A DNA stretch of 34,146 nt from an uncultured Clostridia bacterium. GTDB lineage: Bacteria; Bacillota; Clostridia; Peptostreptococcales; Anaerovoracaceae. Below are positions 32,386 through 34,146 of the stretch, in pieces. The translations under genes and the position numbers were made by a program. The first letter of the stretch is position 1; each line of letters opens with the position of its first letter. Location: contig CALZFA010000004.1 in NCBI GenBank assembly GCA_945644815.1, forward strand, positions 1 through 34,146. Reading direction: 5' to 3'. The notes below the pieces were generated by a model that was given only the letters and a program-made list of their open reading frames with translations, ran no database searches and was not told where the DNA came from.

Positions 32386-33521
32386 AATTTTATATCGTCG
32401 CTCGAAAACTCCACATTGCCCTCTACATCCACAAACACCGCCTCAAAACCATCGAGGCTCTTTACAAGTTCCATACCCTTGTCCATGCCCAGGACAAGGC
32501 AGGTGGTGCTGAGACCGTCGCAGTCGGCAGACTTGCCTCTGTCTGCAATTATAGTCACGGAAAGTACATCTGTCTCAACCGGATATCCCGTCTTTACATC
32601 CAAAATATGATGATATCTGACACCGTCCTTCTCAAAGTACCTTTCATAGGTGCCTGAGGTAACGACGGTTTTGTCTTTGCACGGAACTACTCCTAAAAGT
32701 TCTCCCTTGTCTGACAGAGGATTCCTTATGCCCACATTAAAGTCTTCTGTATTCTCAGTTGAGGTGACATCCTCCGATGCAGTCACAAGGCAGGATGTCT
32801 TGGCTCCGACGGCAACGATATTTCCGCCCAGGTCCACAATGGCACTTACTACCCCACGGCTTTCAAGATATTCGGCCACCTTATCGGCAATATATCCCTT
32901 TGCAATTCCCCCCAGATTAATTTCTGTCTCCGGGTCTGTCAAGCTGACCTTTTGACCATCTATCACAATGTTTTTATAATTTACATGAGCCACTGCTTCT
33001 TTTAAATTTTCTTCTTCAGGGACAATGCCGCCTTCATGACCTGTTTCTTCGCCATCGTGAAAGTCCCAGAGATCGGTAACCTTTCCTATTGTTATATCAA
33101 AAGCACCTCCCGAAAGCTCACCGAACCCCATGCCTTTTTTAAGAACTTCTATAGTCTCTTTACTGACGGTGACTGCTTTCCCGCCTGCATCGTTTATTCT
33201 GGCAATGTCGCTGGTTTCGATGGTCTTACTGAGCATATTTTCGTATTTCGTGCAGATTTTGAAAGCATCAGTGATAATAAGATAACACTCCTTTTCAAGT
33301 TCTTCGGCGCTCATTGCTGCCAGCCTGCCATCCGCATCCTCCATCCCGTAGATGGTGACAGTGCAGATAGTATCAAGATAAAAACCGGTTTTTGAAACGC
33401 CTTGATTTGCGGCTGCATTTTGACCGTTGGACATGCATCCCGTTTGTGTTATAATTAAGACGAAAGCAGTAAGTAACAGTCCTGCTTTTACGATAAAATT
33501 ATTTGTTGAAAATTTTTTCAT
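32382..33521 (-). CDS. apbE: FAD:protein FMN transferase (ApbE), lipoprotein
   Basis: Attaches FMN covalently to Thr/Ser in flavoproteins such as RnfG/RnfD-type or extracellular electron-transfer proteins. The 379-aa protein has a lipobox (TQTGC then MSNG), so it is anchored outside the membrane. Family blocks are YGMEDADGRLAAMSAEELEKE, GGAFDITIGKVTDLW, EINLGGIAKGYIADKVAEYL, IVDLGGNIVAVG and GVRYHHILDVKTGYPVETD, which supply the metal and FAD contacts. Start at 33521 (AAAGG 11 nt upstream) is preferred over the ATG at 33542. It diverges from the NusG_II gene with only 31 bp between. Confidence 0.93.
   Translation of the reverse strand: MKKFSTNNFIVKAGLLLTAFVLIITQTGCMSNGQNAAANQGVSKTGFYLDTICTVTIYGMEDADGRLAAMSAEELEKECYLIITDAFKICTKYENMLSKTIETSDIARINDAGGKAVTVSKETIEVLKKGMGFGELSGGAFDITIGKVTDLWDFHDGEETGHEGGIVPEEENLKEAVAHVNYKNIVIDGQKVSLTDPETEINLGGIAKGYIADKVAEYLESRGVVSAIVDLGGNIVAVGAKTSCLVTASEDVTSTENTEDFNVGIRNPLSDKGELLGVVPCKDKTVVTSGTYERYFEKDGVRYHHILDVKTGYPVETDVLSVTIIADRGKSADCDGLSTTCLVLGMDKGMELVKSLDGFEAVFVDVEGNVEFSSDDIKF
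33427..33455 (+). promoter_or_regulatory. Promoter of the NusG_II-Gx transporter operon inside apbE
   Basis: TTGGAC (33427-33432), a 17-bp spacer with TGT directly before a perfect TATAAT (33450-33455), i.e. an extended -10. It lies about 98 nt before the NusG_II start and within the antisense strand of the apbE 5' coding region, so the two mRNAs would overlap in antisense. Confidence 0.6.
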
Positions 33522-33552
33522 TTTGATTAAAGCCTTTCTCATAGGAGTTTAT

Positions 33553-33927
33553 ATGATAAAAAAAGCCGATATTATTTTACTGATTGTTATTCTGGCCGTA
33601 GGTATTCCCCTGGCCGTACTTTCTCTTTCCTCCGGCACCGGCGGCGACAAAGTTAAGATTTCTCTGAACGGGAAAGTATACGGTACCTACCCTCTCCATG
33701 AGGACAGGGTAATCGAAGTGTCCGAAGACGGCCACACTAATCATATTACCATAAAAGACGGTCAGGTTTCAATGTCTTATTCCACCTGCCGCAACCAGGT
33801 GTGCGTAAATACGGGTGCAATTTCCGAGACAAAGGATGCCATTGTGTGCCTGCCCAACCGGGTAGTTGTGGAAATCATCTCTTCAGTTAATGGCAAAGGA
33901 GGTGATGCCGATGTCATCTCAGGATAG
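33553..33927 (+). CDS. NusG domain II (DUF1312) membrane-anchored protein
   Basis: A 124-aa protein with an N-terminal helix (about residues 7-27, IILLIVILAVGIPLAVLSL) and an extracellular domain of the NusG_II type: VKISLNGKVYGTYPLHEDRVIEV, then a CRNQVCVNTG motif with two Cys (C-x4-C) and ICLPNRVVVEI-like ending (IVCLPNRVVVEII). In other Firmicutes this family sits beside Gx transporters and ApbE. In Listeria the extracellular electron-transfer gene pair eetA/eetB is, to my recollection, of this kind. Start at 33553 has AGGAG 5 nt upstream. The function is not established. Confidence 0.85.
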   Translation: MIKKADIILLIVILAVGIPLAVLSLSSGTGGDKVKISLNGKVYGTYPLHEDRVIEVSEDGHTNHITIKDGQVSMSYSTCRNQVCVNTGAISETKDAIVCLPNRVVVEIISSVNGKGGDADVISG

Positions 33928-34146
33928 CTCCCATGGAATACGCAGACGGAGCTCATCACAAAACACGCGGAGACTGGCTTTCGGTGCCATGTTCACCGCT
34001 CTTGCCATAATTTTTTCCTATGTGGAATTTCTGATTCCACTGCCTGTTCCCGTTCCCGGCATAAAGCTTGGCCTTGCCAATCTTGTGATTATAATAGCAA
34101 TTTACAGAATGGGCTTTAAATATGCCTTTACCATAAACTGCGTGCG
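33911..34146 (+). CDS. Gx transporter family protein (heptaprenyl diphosphate synthase component I-like), N-terminal part
   Basis: Only the first 78 codons are in the window; the gene runs off the right edge. The reading frame gives a charged N-terminus followed by RRLAFGAMFTALAIIFSYVE, then LIPLPVPVPGIKLGLANLVI, typical of the Gx transporter/HepS1-like family of membrane proteins. It overlaps the end of the NusG_II gene by 17 nt, so the two are translated together. AGGAGG is 8 nt before the ATG at 33911; an in-frame ATG at 33905 is too near it. It may move isoprenoid or quinone-related substrates; the function is uncertain. Confidence 0.82.
   Translation, partial: MSSQDSSHGIRRRSSSQNTRRLAFGAMFTALAIIFSYVEFLIPLPVPVPGIKLGLANLVIIIAIYRMGFKYAFTINCV

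Overview
The window looks like chromosomal DNA of a strictly anaerobic Gram-positive bacterium of class Clostridia. The reasons are strong AGGAGG-type ribosome binding sites, many intrinsic terminators, a TM1266-type regulator usually tied to [FeFe] hydrogenase, a thiolase, a DUF1836 regulator, zf-HC2/DUF4825-like anti-sigma factors and an ApbE/NusG_II/Gx-transporter locus. Several families recall Anaerovoracaceae (Family XIII) or Lachnospiraceae, but I cannot fix the genus without a search. I see no rRNA, tRNA, CRISPR array, transposase or phage gene. It is ordinary chromosome with a few unusual proteins.

Layout. 1-3575 (minus): pstSCAB phosphate uptake operon with a candidate Pho box. 3452-3901: gene-free AT-rich stretch with that promoter, a nested inverted repeat and a terminator. 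3902-6607 (minus): a TetM/EF-G-like ribosomal GTPase fused to a Rae1/YacP-like NYN ribonuclease domain, apparently expressed from a leaderless promoter. 6742-9415 (minus): TM1266-like regulator, lipoprotein substrate-binding protein, and a fused permease-ATPase ABC transporter. 9557-12956 (minus): prepilin peptidase, yhbY, truA, dCMP deaminase and a WecA/TagO-type transferase, tightly packed. 13124-14536 (plus): AspT/YidE-like transporter. 14712-17869 (plus): ECF sigma factor, two paralogous zinc-finger anti-sigma factors and a membrane-anchored protein. 17903-23395 (minus): DUF1836 regulator, ybaK, Cys-rich membrane protein, glnS, and a membrane-anchored methyltransferase-like protein. 23612-26493 (minus): zinc-ribbon membrane protein, ogt and thiolase. 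26707-29733 (minus): sirtuin, surE, isochorismatase-like hydrolase and a DUF2156 protein. 29822-32385 (plus): patatin and a MocR-type regulator without its PLP lysine. 32382-33521 (minus) and 33553-34146 (plus): apbE diverging from NusG_II and Gx-transporter genes.

How they fit together. Most genes are housekeeping: phosphate uptake, tRNA modification and charging, cell-wall precursor synthesis, DNA repair and acetyl-CoA condensation. The best candidates for undescribed biology are the GTPase-NYN fusion (a plausible one-polypeptide ribosome-targeted mRNA-cleaving factor), the methyltransferase/coiled-coil/membrane-anchor protein, the one-sigma/two-anti-sigma cassette, the TM1266-led ABC transporter operon, the MocR protein with Ser in place of the Schiff-base Lys, and the 12-bp inverted repeat just downstream of the thiolase promoter.
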